64,000 nt of DNA from positions 42,078 to 106,077 of the forward strand of contig JAPLFL010000088.1 in the NCBI GenBank assembly GCA_026390695.1, read 5' to 3'. Below the pieces are notes generated by a model, which did no database searches, had not been told where the DNA came from, and was given only the letters and a program-made list of their open reading frames with translations. Both the position numbers and the translations under genes were made by a program. Shown piece by piece: positions 28,203 to 36,851 of this stretch. Numbering within the stretch: the stretch's first letter is position 1; every line of letters starts with the position of its first letter. The stretch is from Candidatus Kapaibacterium sp. (GTDB taxonomy: Bacteria > Bacteroidota > Ignavibacteria > Kapaibacteriales > UBA2268).

Positions 28203-28829
28203 TTAGAAATCTATTGAAATTAGAAATGATCGAAATATTTTATCAGTTTCTTCCTTGGATGGCAGCTCTTTTCCAGTTATTTCGGTTGGTATTAAAGCAA
28301 ACTGATAATATTGATTAACCGATGATATAAAAACAGCAGAACGAGTCACAAGTGGATTGGTCATACTCTGGAAGTCGAACTCAACGAATGATTTTTTCCC
28401 AACTTGAAGCTGTGAGAAAGTTCCAACCTGCTTTATTCCACCACCAGTCTTGCGTTCGTGCTTTGCTAAACACATCCTTGCAAGACCAGATAAACCTTCT
28501 TTAGTAACAACCTGGTCAATTGCATCACCATTTTTGATAATTGAAAACACAGCCGTTAATGTATAATCAGGATTGACGGCTACTGCAAAAATATCGTTAG
28601 ATAATTTTTCACTTAATTCAACCAGAAACCAACTCTTAGGCAGAAAAGCTAAAATATCTCCGTTTTTTGATCTAATAATATCTTCAGACATTTGTATCTC
28701 AGGTTTGGGACTTATTGAAATAATCTGATTCTCATCCTTGGGACTGCTTCTTTTAACGATAAAACAAGAATTAAGCGCAACTAATGCAGTAATCAAAGTA
28801 AAAAAGGAAATTATTCTAAATCTATACAT
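28203..28829 (-). CDS. Lipoprotein of unknown function
   Basis: The start is chosen at the ATG at 28829 (MYRFRIISFF...), because the longer frame begins with TTG at 28841. The 208-residue protein has a signal peptide ending in the lipobox LNSC with Cys at about residue 22. The rest is a compact alpha/beta domain with no family I recognise; motifs such as IRSKNGDILAFLPKSWFLVE recall proteins of the PsbP/LpqN-like fold, but this is only an impression. It sits 1 base upstream of the subtilisin, so it may help that protease or its cargo at the membrane. Confidence 0.75.
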   Translation of the reverse strand: MYRFRIISFFTLITALVALNSCFIVKRSSPKDENQIISISPKPEIQMSEDIIRSKNGDILAFLPKSWFLVELSEKLSNDIFAVAVNPDYTLTAVFSIIKNGDAIDQVVTKEGLSGLARMCLAKHERKTGGGIKQVGTFSQLQVGKKSFVEFDFQSMTNPLVTRSAVFISSVNQYYQFALIPTEITGKELPSKEETDKIFRSFLISIDF

Positions 28830-28892
28830 TTTATATCTCAAAACTGAAAAAATTATTGTTAGGATAAATAGCGGCTAAAGCCAAGTTTATGG

Positions 28893-29579
28893 TTAATGGT
28901 ATTTCTTTTCGCCTGCTTTTATTTCAATATTCAAATTATTTTCTTTAGGAACAAGAGGGCAACTATATTTTTTATTATATGCACAATATGGATTATAACA
29001 CAAGTTAAAATCAAGACAAACCGATATTTCCGAATCTTTAATATTTATATCTAAATATCGACCTGCATCATAAGTTTCATTAGAACTTGTTTTGTCTGTA
29101 AACGGAATAAAAAGTGGCTCTGAAGGATTTTTCCCGCTTGAGTAAGCATTTAATTTTAATTTTACTCCAGATATACTGAATGACAGTACTCCAACAATAT
29201 ACATATTGCGAATATCATTCTTTTTCGAAGCCTGAATTTTAACTTTAACTTTTTTCTTATTTTTTGTAAAAGTCGCTTTGACTGCGTATTTACTGTCAGG
29301 AGAATAGTATTTTAAACCTTTAAATTTTGCTTTTAAATCATCAGGTAGGGGAGAGTTTTTTTGTTTAAAAGTTTCATCTTTTTCCCTCCGCTCGCTTTGA
29401 ATTGATTTTTCAGAGAAACAAGGATTAGATGAAGAAATCAGATCAGTTAATGAAAAATTAAAGAAAAACATTAATAGAGATAAAATACTTAGAATGTTTA
29501 ATCTTGAAAAAAATAAGAAATTCCAAAAACCTGTATCAGGTTTGGCAGCAGCGGTTTTGATAAGATTTTTATTGATCAA
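28893..29579 (-). CDS. DUF1684 family protein, membrane-anchored or exported
   Basis: A 228-residue protein. A hydrophobic segment at about 29-47 serves as anchor or signal. The C-terminal domain carries the DUF1684 pattern: GLKYYSPDSKYAV, LFIPFTDKTSSNETYDAGRYLDI, then LDFNLCYNPYCAYNKKYSC and a final IKAGE. In other bacteria these proteins have three conserved Cys/Tyr-Asn-Pro-x-Cys-Ala-Tyr motifs but no proven activity. It lies 39 bases after the ferredoxin reductase and 63 before the lipoprotein, so it is probably part of the same transcription unit. The N-terminal 28 residues are polar and could be untranslated if a later start is used. Confidence 0.8.
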   Translation of the reverse strand: MINKNLIKTAAAKPDTGFWNFLFFSRLNILSILSLLMFFFNFSLTDLISSSNPCFSEKSIQSERREKDETFKQKNSPLPDDLKAKFKGLKYYSPDSKYAVKATFTKNKKKVKVKIQASKKNDIRNMYIVGVLSFSISGVKLKLNAYSSGKNPSEPLFIPFTDKTSSNETYDAGRYLDINIKDSEISVCLDFNLCYNPYCAYNKKYSCPLVPKENNLNIEIKAGEKKYH

Positions 29580-29618
29580 ATATCATTTCTCCGATTGAAT
29601 TAAAATAATTTATAAACT

Positions 29619-30419
29619 CTACCACTCTTCAACATGAAGCGAACCTGTTACTTTTTTCGTATGTTTTGTATATCCATTATCAGTTAAAATTTTTGATACA
29701 GATTCAACCATATGCGGATTTCCACATAGGAAAAAGTGAGTTTTCTCAGGATTGATCTCAATTCCTGTCATGTTCTGAAGTTTATTTGCTGCAATAATAT
29801 CTTCAATATAGCCATGCAAGCCAGTCCATGAATCGTCAGCTTTTATTAAAGTAGGCATATAGAAGAAATTTTTGAATGCTTTCTGAATAAACGTAAGCTC
29901 GCTATAGTAGCCCAAATCCCATTGGAATGCGGCGCCTTGAATAACTGCCATTTTTATTCCGGCATGATCTGCTATATGTGAACGAAGGAAGCTGATATAA
30001 GGAGCCAGTCCTGTACCGGTTGCAACCATTACTATATTATTGTCTGACGGAGTACTGTCTAAGGTAAAAATTCCGACAATTCTATTGTCCACCCACATTC
30101 TGTCGCCTTGTTTTAAATTAAATAGTCTTGGAGTCAATTGGCCTGACTTAACCTGACTTACATAAAATTCAAAATCTGTTGTTTCTTTGTTTTCGGAGGC
30201 GATTGAATATGGTCTTTTAATTAATTTTTCACCTTCAATTTCAGCAAAGGGAGCTACAGAATTATCAGATCTTGGTTCTGTAGATAGCAGACCTATTGCA
30301 GTAAACTGACCAGATCGAAATTCAGTACGAGGCTCGTCGGTCTTAACACGGAGTACCATTAAATCCGGTGTGATTAATATTTTTCCTATTACAGTGGCGT
30401 TATAAAGTGGAGAATCCAT
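29619..30419 (-). CDS. Ferredoxin-NADP+ reductase (Fpr type)
   Basis: A 266-residue flavoprotein of the bacterial Fpr group. The FAD-binding RPYSIAS motif lies at about 69-75, with the upstream RSGQFTAIGL. The NADP domain starts with MVATGTGLAPYISFLRSH, and FFLCGNPHMVE is the conserved C-terminal nucleotide contact. It transfers electrons between NADPH and ferredoxin or flavodoxin in the cytoplasm. The tail ends GSLHVEEW, with a terminal aromatic as in Fpr enzymes. It is the first gene of the minus-strand run that ends in the subtilisin; neighbours do not suggest a dedicated pathway. Confidence 0.9.
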   Translation of the reverse strand: MDSPLYNATVIGKILITPDLMVLRVKTDEPRTEFRSGQFTAIGLLSTEPRSDNSVAPFAEIEGEKLIKRPYSIASENKETTDFEFYVSQVKSGQLTPRLFNLKQGDRMWVDNRIVGIFTLDSTPSDNNIVMVATGTGLAPYISFLRSHIADHAGIKMAVIQGAAFQWDLGYYSELTFIQKAFKNFFYMPTLIKADDSWTGLHGYIEDIIAANKLQNMTGIEINPEKTHFFLCGNPHMVESVSKILTDNGYTKHTKKVTGSLHVEEW

Positions 30420-30719
30420 ACTATAAATTTATATATAAAAAAACAAATTAACTATCAATATAAAAAGGAATTAACAAGATATATCTATAAAAAATCAAAA
30501 AATATATGAAATTCCAATTTCGAGAACTTTAATTTAACAAAAAAATGCGAGATTTTAATTAACTCAATTAACTTATAGCAAATGATTATAAAATTAATAA
30601 TTCAAAAATAAATCAAAAAAATGTATTGGAATTTATTGATCTAATAGGTGATATTACCACAAAAATAGCTATTTTTGTAAGTTACGGAATATTAAAAATT
30701 TTTGGAATACATAAATAAA
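30420..30719. promoter_or_regulatory. 300-base divergent promoter region
   Basis: Very AT-rich spacer between the divergent ferredoxin reductase and glycogen synthase genes. It must hold promoters for both directions, but no motif could be pinned down with confidence. No repeats, RNA structures or ORFs were recognised. Confidence 0.5.
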
Positions 30720-32189
30720 ATGGCAAAACCACTAAGTATCTTGTTTGTAAGCAGTGAAGTCAGTCCTTTTACTAAAATCGGGGGTGTTGCTGACGTTGCA
30801 TTCTCTTATTCATTGGCTATGAGAGAGCTTGGGCACGATATTCGCGTAATGTTTCCAAAATACAGTCAAATTTCGGAACGAAAAAATAAAATCCATGAAA
30901 TAAACCGACTGAAGGATATTCTTATACCTGTTGGAAAAGAAAAAATACCAGCTACAGTGAAATCTTCGTCAATGAATAATAATAAAGTTAAAGTTCAAGC
31001 CTATATTGCTACAAATGATGAATATTTTGAATCCAGAAAGGGAATATATATTGATCCCCGCACTGGCAAAGATTATGAAGATAATGCTGAAAGATTTATT
31101 TTCTTTTGCAAGAGTATTATAGAAACATGTATTATATTGGGCTGGTTCCCGGATATTGTTCATGCAAATGACTGGCAAACTGCATTAGCATTAGCTTATG
31201 TTAAATATTTATATCCTAAAAAATTTGCAAAAACGAAATTTGTATTTACAATACACAATTTCGGTAAACAAGGTGAATTCCCAAATTTACAGTATTCAAA
31301 AATCGGTTTGCCTGATTCGCTTCAGAATAATTTTTTACATCAAAAGAAAATTAATTTCCTAAAAGCAGGTATTAGTTTTGCAGACTATGTGACCACAGTT
31401 TCGCCGGCTTACGCTAAGGAAATTCTAAAACCAAATGATTATTCCAATGGTTTACACACAGCCCTGGAAGCTAAAAAAGATAAATTTACCGGCATTATGA
31501 ATGGAATTGATACTTATAACTGGAATCCTAAAATTGCCGAGCATCTCAAAACCAAATTCCGTGGAGATATTGAAGGGTTCAAAACCGCTAATAAAAGCGA
31601 ACTGCTAAATGAGTTTGACCTGAAGCCAAAACCTAATACTCCGCTTATTGGGATGATCTCAAGAATAGATAATCAAAAAGGGTTCCCTCTTCTGATAGAC
31701 TCTGCAGATGAGCTTTTCAAAGAAAATATTCAAATGGTAATTTTAGGTGACGGAGATGCTGAATTAAAAAAGAAACTTCAAAAAATACAAAAAAAATATC
31801 CTGATAAATTAAGTTTAAAATTTGAATTTAATGAGCCACTATCGCATATTATCGAAGCAGGTACAGACATGTTTTTAATGCCTTCTCTATATGAAGCTTG
31901 TGGTTTGAATTTCATGTATTCCCTCAACTATGGCTCTATTCCGATTGTGAGAGCTGTTGGTGGTCTTTCTGATTTGGCAACTGATTTTATTCCTCCAAAA
32001 AATATTGGTAATTCATTTTCTTTTAAAAATTATTTACCAAAAGATCTGATTTCTGCGGTCAAACGAGCCACACAAGTATATAAAAATCAGGATCAGTGGC
32101 TGAGTTTAGTAAAAAATGGTATGACTGCAAATTACTCATGGGCAGGCTCGGCTAAAAAGTATGATGAAATTTATCGTTCATTATTTTAA
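30720..32189 (+). CDS. glgA: Glycogen/starch synthase (GT5)
   Basis: The start is taken at the ATG at 30720 (MAKPLSILFVSSEV...), since the longer frame begins with TTG. The 489-residue GT5 enzyme transfers glucose from a nucleotide sugar to glycogen. The N-terminal substrate loop reads KIGGVADV (about 19-26) where most enzymes have KTGGLADV. HANDWQTAL, MNGIDTYNWNPK, MISRIDNQKGFPLL and the C-terminal PSLYEACGLNFMYSLNYGSIPIVRAVGGLSD are all typical, including the E-x7-E-like element. It heads a plus-strand block and is followed 57 bases later by a DUF4270-like lipoprotein. Confidence 0.92.
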   Translation: MAKPLSILFVSSEVSPFTKIGGVADVAFSYSLAMRELGHDIRVMFPKYSQISERKNKIHEINRLKDILIPVGKEKIPATVKSSSMNNNKVKVQAYIATNDEYFESRKGIYIDPRTGKDYEDNAERFIFFCKSIIETCIILGWFPDIVHANDWQTALALAYVKYLYPKKFAKTKFVFTIHNFGKQGEFPNLQYSKIGLPDSLQNNFLHQKKINFLKAGISFADYVTTVSPAYAKEILKPNDYSNGLHTALEAKKDKFTGIMNGIDTYNWNPKIAEHLKTKFRGDIEGFKTANKSELLNEFDLKPKPNTPLIGMISRIDNQKGFPLLIDSADELFKENIQMVILGDGDAELKKKLQKIQKKYPDKLSLKFEFNEPLSHIIEAGTDMFLMPSLYEACGLNFMYSLNYGSIPIVRAVGGLSDLATDFIPPKNIGNSFSFKNYLPKDLISAVKRATQVYKNQDQWLSLVKNGMTANYSWAGSAKKYDEIYRSLF

Positions 32190-32246
32190 AATTATTCTGA
32201 TTATTTGTCGTCTTTCACTTCTTTAATCAAGAATAAATGCTTTTAT

Positions 32247-33506
32247 ATGTCATATAATACCCCAAAGAGTCTTTCAAAGCTCTTTCTCAGCTTCTTTAAT
32301 TTATTTTTTATTGTTCTTATTTTTTATGGTTGTAATGATCAGCCAACTAATGTTGGTTATCAATTTATCGATCAACCAATAAAGATTTATACCGATACAA
32401 CAAGTTCCAAACCAATTATCGGAGATTATTCAAATTTAAATACAAAAATGATTAATCTTTATATGGGCAATATAAATATCGGGCAATATAACGGACATAA
32501 AAGCATTGCAGTCATACGATTCATAGTTCCAGACAGCTTATCTTCATTAACTGTATCCAAAATAATTTCTGCCAAAGTTTATCTTCGGACTAATGCCTAT
32601 ATTTTTGGATCGCAATCCAATGTACTTTCTTTCTCTGCTTATAAGGTGAGCAAATTGATTACACCATACAGTAGGTATGACTCGCTTTTCCCTAACCAGG
32701 CTGTATTTTCACAATATTTTGATTACGGAAAAGTTTTAGGAAATTATAAAAGTAATAACTTATCTCAAATAGATACAGTGACTAATTTTATTAATTTTGA
32801 TCTTGATCCAAATTTAGTGGTAGATTGGTGCAAATACGGTGCTGATACTATTCTTAGAGCTAAAAATTATGGTATCGCTCTTCTTCCAAATCCTGATTGT
32901 AATGTTATCAGGCAATTTAAAACTCCTGCAATTGGCGATACAACTACAAAATATCCTTATCTGCAAATCAAATATATAGACAAAAGCGGAATGCCGGATT
33001 CAGCAATATTTGAATCAAGTTTAAATTTCACATGGAGTGACTCACCCGAACCTGATAAATATGAAATGGCTATTCAGGGATTAGTCTCAAGGCAATTTAC
33101 CATGAATGTTGATTTAAGTGCTTTTGATAAGCTGACAGCATTTCATATTGTTCAGCTTGAACTTACGGCAGATACTAATTCAATGAAATATAATACTTGG
33201 AATATGAAAAATGATTCCATGATTTCAGTTTATAATGCCTTGGATTCCAATACTGTTCCACTGAATTATATTATTGGCTATAAATCGGCACTACATAAAA
33301 ATAAATATATTTTCTATGGTTTCGCTTCATTTTTCGATAGATTAATCAGAACCGAATCTAAAGGCAAATTTATTTTTTCAGTACTTCGAACTGCTTATGA
33401 AGGTTCAGCGATTGACCCACTATATTTTTATACTTCAGATTGTCCGGATATAAATTCGAGACCTAAATTCAGAATGGTTTACTCAAAACGAAATAAAATC
33501 AAATGA
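32247..33506 (+). CDS. DUF4270-like lipoprotein
   Basis: The start is the ATG at 32247; the longer frame would use a TTG. The 419-residue protein has a hydrophobic signal ending in FYGC, an atypical lipobox with Cys at about residue 29, followed by NDQPTNVGYQFI. That opening resembles the start of DUF4270 lipoproteins of Bacteroidota. The rest is beta-rich, with many Ser, Asn and Tyr. As I recall, DUF4270 genes commonly lie beside glycogen synthase in Bacteroidota, and the same adjacency here supports the call. It overlaps the next gene by ATGA. Function is unknown; outer-membrane attachment is inferred. Confidence 0.6.
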   Translation: MSYNTPKSLSKLFLSFFNLFFIVLIFYGCNDQPTNVGYQFIDQPIKIYTDTTSSKPIIGDYSNLNTKMINLYMGNINIGQYNGHKSIAVIRFIVPDSLSSLTVSKIISAKVYLRTNAYIFGSQSNVLSFSAYKVSKLITPYSRYDSLFPNQAVFSQYFDYGKVLGNYKSNNLSQIDTVTNFINFDLDPNLVVDWCKYGADTILRAKNYGIALLPNPDCNVIRQFKTPAIGDTTTKYPYLQIKYIDKSGMPDSAIFESSLNFTWSDSPEPDKYEMAIQGLVSRQFTMNVDLSAFDKLTAFHIVQLELTADTNSMKYNTWNMKNDSMISVYNALDSNTVPLNYIIGYKSALHKNKYIFYGFASFFDRLIRTESKGKFIFSVLRTAYEGSAIDPLYFYTSDCPDINSRPKFRMVYSKRNKIK

Positions 33507-34726
33507 AAAAAATATCAATAATTGTATTTCTCGCTTTTTTACCGTTAATATTATTTGCTGAACCCGGTGGCTCTAATTATTCAATGTTTGGGATTGGTGA
33601 TATTATCAGATCAAATACCGCGTCTTATGATGGTATTGCAGGAACTTCAATTGCTTTCCCTACTCAAACTTGCCTTTCTTCTGTAAATCCAGCACTATGG
33701 TCATTAGCAGGAAAAACTCGTTTACAAGTTGGTTATTCATTTACTCAACATGCCAACCAAGGTGATAATACCACAACATATCAATTCCATAGCAAACCAA
33801 ATTCAATTATGGCAATATTTTCAGTAGATACTTCTCTTGGTCTCGCTATAAGTCTTGGAATTTACCCTTACAGTACAATAAATTATTTTGTTCAAAGCTC
33901 AGAAAAATATAAAATTGATGATTTATCGGGAACTGCAAACACTACATTTTATGGCACAGGTGGATTGACAGCAGCTTATGCAGGTACTTCGATAAATTTA
34001 TTTAAAGGGTTATCTTTAGGTTTTGCTGCACAGTTACTTTTCGGTCAGGGATTATTTGATTATGAAACATATATCTCAAACGGAGATCAGTCCCGAAATT
34101 ACGTTATTGACTCATACCGAAGTTTCGGATTAAGAACAGGATTAGTTTATCGGGGAATAGATAATCTATATTTAGGAGCATATTACGAGCATAATTTTTC
34201 ATTGCTTACAAACAGAAGTTCATCACTTTACTCATATTGGGCTTTGGATACTAGTTATATGTATTCTTTTAGTAATTCGATGCCTGGTAGCCTTGGTATC
34301 GGTGCTTCATACATGATAAATAATTTGCAAATCGGAGCAGATTTTAAATATACGGATTTTTCAAATTTTGCATATAATCTTTCTACTGGCTCTAATGCTA
34401 CATTTGTTCCAGGAATTAATACTTCATTCGGAATAAGTAAAAACGGAAATACTAAACCCGGTTCCGAATATATTGACCAAATGAGCTTCAGGGCTGGATT
34501 TTCGCACTCAAATTTATTCTATCAGGTATTTGGGAAAAAAGTTAATGATGATGCAATTTCAATCGGATCAACATTTCCACTGAGAGGAACAGCACTCATA
34601 GATGCAGCGATGACTTTTGGCCGCAGAGGCGAGAATTCAAATAATCTTGTACTTGATTATTATTATCAATTTAGTATGAGTATAAGCATTGGTGAAAATT
34701 GGTTCAAACCATTCAAAAGATATTAA
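33503..34726 (+). CDS. Outer-membrane beta-barrel protein (PorV/FadL-like shape)
   Basis: A 407-residue protein with a signal peptide (about 1-19) and the N-terminal NYSMFGIGDIIRSNTASYDGIAGTSIAFPTQTCLSSVNPALWS pattern seen in many Bacteroidota barrels, where a helical or hatch-like region with SxNPA precedes the strands. Repeated amphipathic strands with Gly and aromatics run to the end. It overlaps the DUF4270-like gene by four bases (ATGA), so the two products probably form or load one outer-membrane assembly. Exact family and cargo are unknown; a PorV-like T9SS shuttle is possible but not shown. Quoted text aside, the call rests on strand pattern and context. Confidence 0.7.
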   Translation: MKKISIIVFLAFLPLILFAEPGGSNYSMFGIGDIIRSNTASYDGIAGTSIAFPTQTCLSSVNPALWSLAGKTRLQVGYSFTQHANQGDNTTTYQFHSKPNSIMAIFSVDTSLGLAISLGIYPYSTINYFVQSSEKYKIDDLSGTANTTFYGTGGLTAAYAGTSINLFKGLSLGFAAQLLFGQGLFDYETYISNGDQSRNYVIDSYRSFGLRTGLVYRGIDNLYLGAYYEHNFSLLTNRSSSLYSYWALDTSYMYSFSNSMPGSLGIGASYMINNLQIGADFKYTDFSNFAYNLSTGSNATFVPGINTSFGISKNGNTKPGSEYIDQMSFRAGFSHSNLFYQVFGKKVNDDAISIGSTFPLRGTALIDAAMTFGRRGENSNNLVLDYYYQFSMSISIGENWFKPFKRY

Positions 34727-34741
34727 ATAAAGGAAAATAAA

Positions 34742-35290
34742 ATGGATAAGTCTAATGATTTAAAAATACGTTCTACAACGGTTGTCGGAGTTGTCAAAGA
34801 TGGTAAAGCTTCTTTAGGTTCAGATGGTCAGGTAACCCTTGGAACCACGGTGATGAAGCATTCAGCAAAAAAAGTAAGAAAACTATATAACGATTCAATT
34901 CTAACCGGATTTGCCGGTGCTACTGCCGATGCTTTTACTTTGCTTCAAAGATTTGAGGAAAAACTCGAAGCCCATCGTGGCAATTTATCCCGTTCAGCAA
35001 TTGATCTTGCCAAGGATTGGCGCACTGACCGCTATTTGCGCCGTCTCGAAGCTATGCTAATTGTTATGGACGCTCAAAAAATGTATTTAATTAGTGGTAC
35101 TGGTGACGTAATCGAACCGGATGATAATATCATTGCTATCGGATCGGGAGGCCCTTACGCATTGTCTGCTGCTCGCTCAATGATGCGTCATTCACATCTT
35201 AGTGCAAAAGAAATAGTAGAAGAATCATTAAAGATAGCAAGTGAAATATGTATATATACTAATAATAATTTTAATATAGAAGAACTTTAA
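34742..35290 (+). CDS. hslV: HslV peptidase subunit of the HslUV protease
   Basis: A 182-residue Ntn hydrolase. The catalytic threonines are Thr12-Thr13 in RSTTVVGV, so the polypeptide carries an 11-residue leader that must be removed. No alternative start codon lies closer. [37 protein letters not shown] and [13 protein letters not shown] match E. coli HslV closely. With HslU it forms the cytoplasmic ATP-dependent protease that degrades misfolded and regulatory proteins. hslU follows 81 bases later on the same strand. Confidence 0.96.
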   Translation: MDKSNDLKIRSTTVVGVVKDGKASLGSDGQVTLGTTVMKHSAKKVRKLYNDSILTGFAGATADAFTLLQRFEEKLEAHRGNLSRSAIDLAKDWRTDRYLRRLEAMLIVMDAQKMYLISGTGDVIEPDDNIIAIGSGGPYALSAARSMMRHSHLSAKEIVEESLKIASEICIYTNNNFNIEEL

Positions 35291-35371
35291 TTAAATATGA
35301 TAGATTGATTTAATCTCAACAATGAATTGAATTAATTGAGATTTTCAAAAAATTGAATAATTAGAAAGATA

Positions 35372-36850
35372 ATGATGAATGATATTGACAAATCAACTGA
35401 AATTTTAGAATCAGTAAATAAAGAACTTGAAAGTACAGCAATTGCCACCAAAGATGCTACTGAAAAGCCGACTCATGATATAACAAAGGCAGGAGGATCT
35501 TATTTCACTCCAAGGCAAATTGTTAGCGAATTAGATAAATACATTATCGGACAAGATGCAGCTAAAAAGGCTGTAGCCATTGCTCTACGTAATCGGTGGC
35601 GCCGTCAGAATGTAACTGGTGATATTCGTGACGAAATCATGCCTAATAATATTATTATGATTGGTCCGACAGGAGTTGGAAAAACAGAAATAGCACGTCG
35701 TCTTGCGAGGCTTGCCGGTGCGCCCTTTGTTAAAGTAGAAGCAACAAAATTCACTGAGGTTGGCTATGTTGGCCGCGATGTTGAATCAATGATTCGTGAT
35801 ATTGCCGAACGTGCAGTGTCTATGGTTCGTGAGGAAAAAGCTGAAGAAAAACGAAAAGAGGCTCGGATTAATGCCGAGAATCGCATTCTTGATTTATTAA
35901 TTCCACCGATAAAGAAAAGCCCTTCTTTTGATACAGCCAGTGATTCTGAAATTGAAGATAATTTAAAAACACGTGAAAAATTTCGTGAAATGCTCCGAAA
36001 TGGGAAATTAGATCACAGGCCGGTTGAACTTGATATTATGGTGGATCAGGTACCTTCCATGCAAGTTTTAGGACCGATCGGACTCGATGAAATGGGTATG
36101 AATCTTCAGGATTTATTCGGAAATATTTTACCAAAAAAAAATAAAAAAAGGAAACTTCCTATTTCCGATGCCATGAAAGTTATCGAAAAAGAAGAAGCCG
36201 AAAAACTTATTGATATGGATGCCGTCATTAAAGAAGCTATATTAAGAGCTGAAAATACAGGAATTGTTTTTGTTGATGAGATTGATAAAATTGCATCCCG
36301 CGGTGGAGCCTCTCATAGTGGCCCTGAAGTTTCAAGAGAAGGTGTTCAACGAGATTTACTTCCTATTGTCGAAGGAACGAGTGTGAACACTAAATACGGC
36401 GCGGTTAAAACTGATCATATATTATTCATTGCATCAGGTGCTTTCCACGTATCAAAGCCTTCAGACTTGATTCCCGAACTCCAAGGACGTTTTCCGATTC
36501 GGGTCGAGTTAAATAGTCTAACAAAAGATGATTTTGTCAAAATCCTGACAATTCCCGAAAATGCTCTAATTAAGCAATATCAAGCATTAATGCGTTCTGA
36601 AGATATCAATATTGATTTTGATGAAAGCTCTATTTTGGAGATAGCTTCAATTGCGGCTTTTGTGAATGATGAAGTAACAAATATAGGTGCTCGTCGTTTG
36701 CATACGATTATGACTACATTACTTGAGCATATTTTATTTAATTCACCTGACAATATTGAATCTAAGGAAATTAAAATAACTGCCGATTTAGTTCGTGAGA
36801 AATTAAATGAGATCGTTAAAAACAATGATTTGAGCAAGTTTATTCTTTAA
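35372..36850 (+). CDS. hslU: HslU ATPase/unfoldase subunit
   Basis: A 492-residue AAA+ protein. The Walker A GPTGVGKT is at 98-105, Walker B VFVDEID at about 298-304, with [18 protein letters not shown] (the pore-loop GYVG) between them, the I-domain at about 150-280, and the C-terminal [18 protein letters not shown] sensor-2 region. It has about 40 residues more at the N-terminus than E. coli HslU, low in complexity and rich in Thr, Glu and Lys. It feeds unfolded substrates into HslV. Spacing suggests the hslV-hslU-S41 protease genes form one operon. Confidence 0.96.
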   Translation: MMNDIDKSTEILESVNKELESTAIATKDATEKPTHDITKAGGSYFTPRQIVSELDKYIIGQDAAKKAVAIALRNRWRRQNVTGDIRDEIMPNNIIMIGPTGVGKTEIARRLARLAGAPFVKVEATKFTEVGYVGRDVESMIRDIAERAVSMVREEKAEEKRKEARINAENRILDLLIPPIKKSPSFDTASDSEIEDNLKTREKFREMLRNGKLDHRPVELDIMVDQVPSMQVLGPIGLDEMGMNLQDLFGNILPKKNKKRKLPISDAMKVIEKEEAEKLIDMDAVIKEAILRAENTGIVFVDEIDKIASRGGASHSGPEVSREGVQRDLLPIVEGTSVNTKYGAVKTDHILFIASGAFHVSKPSDLIPELQGRFPIRVELNSLTKDDFVKILTIPENALIKQYQALMRSEDINIDFDESSILEIASIAAFVNDEVTNIGARRLHTIMTTLLEHILFNSPDNIESKEIKITADLVREKLNEIVKNNDLSKFIL

Positions 36851-36851
36851 T

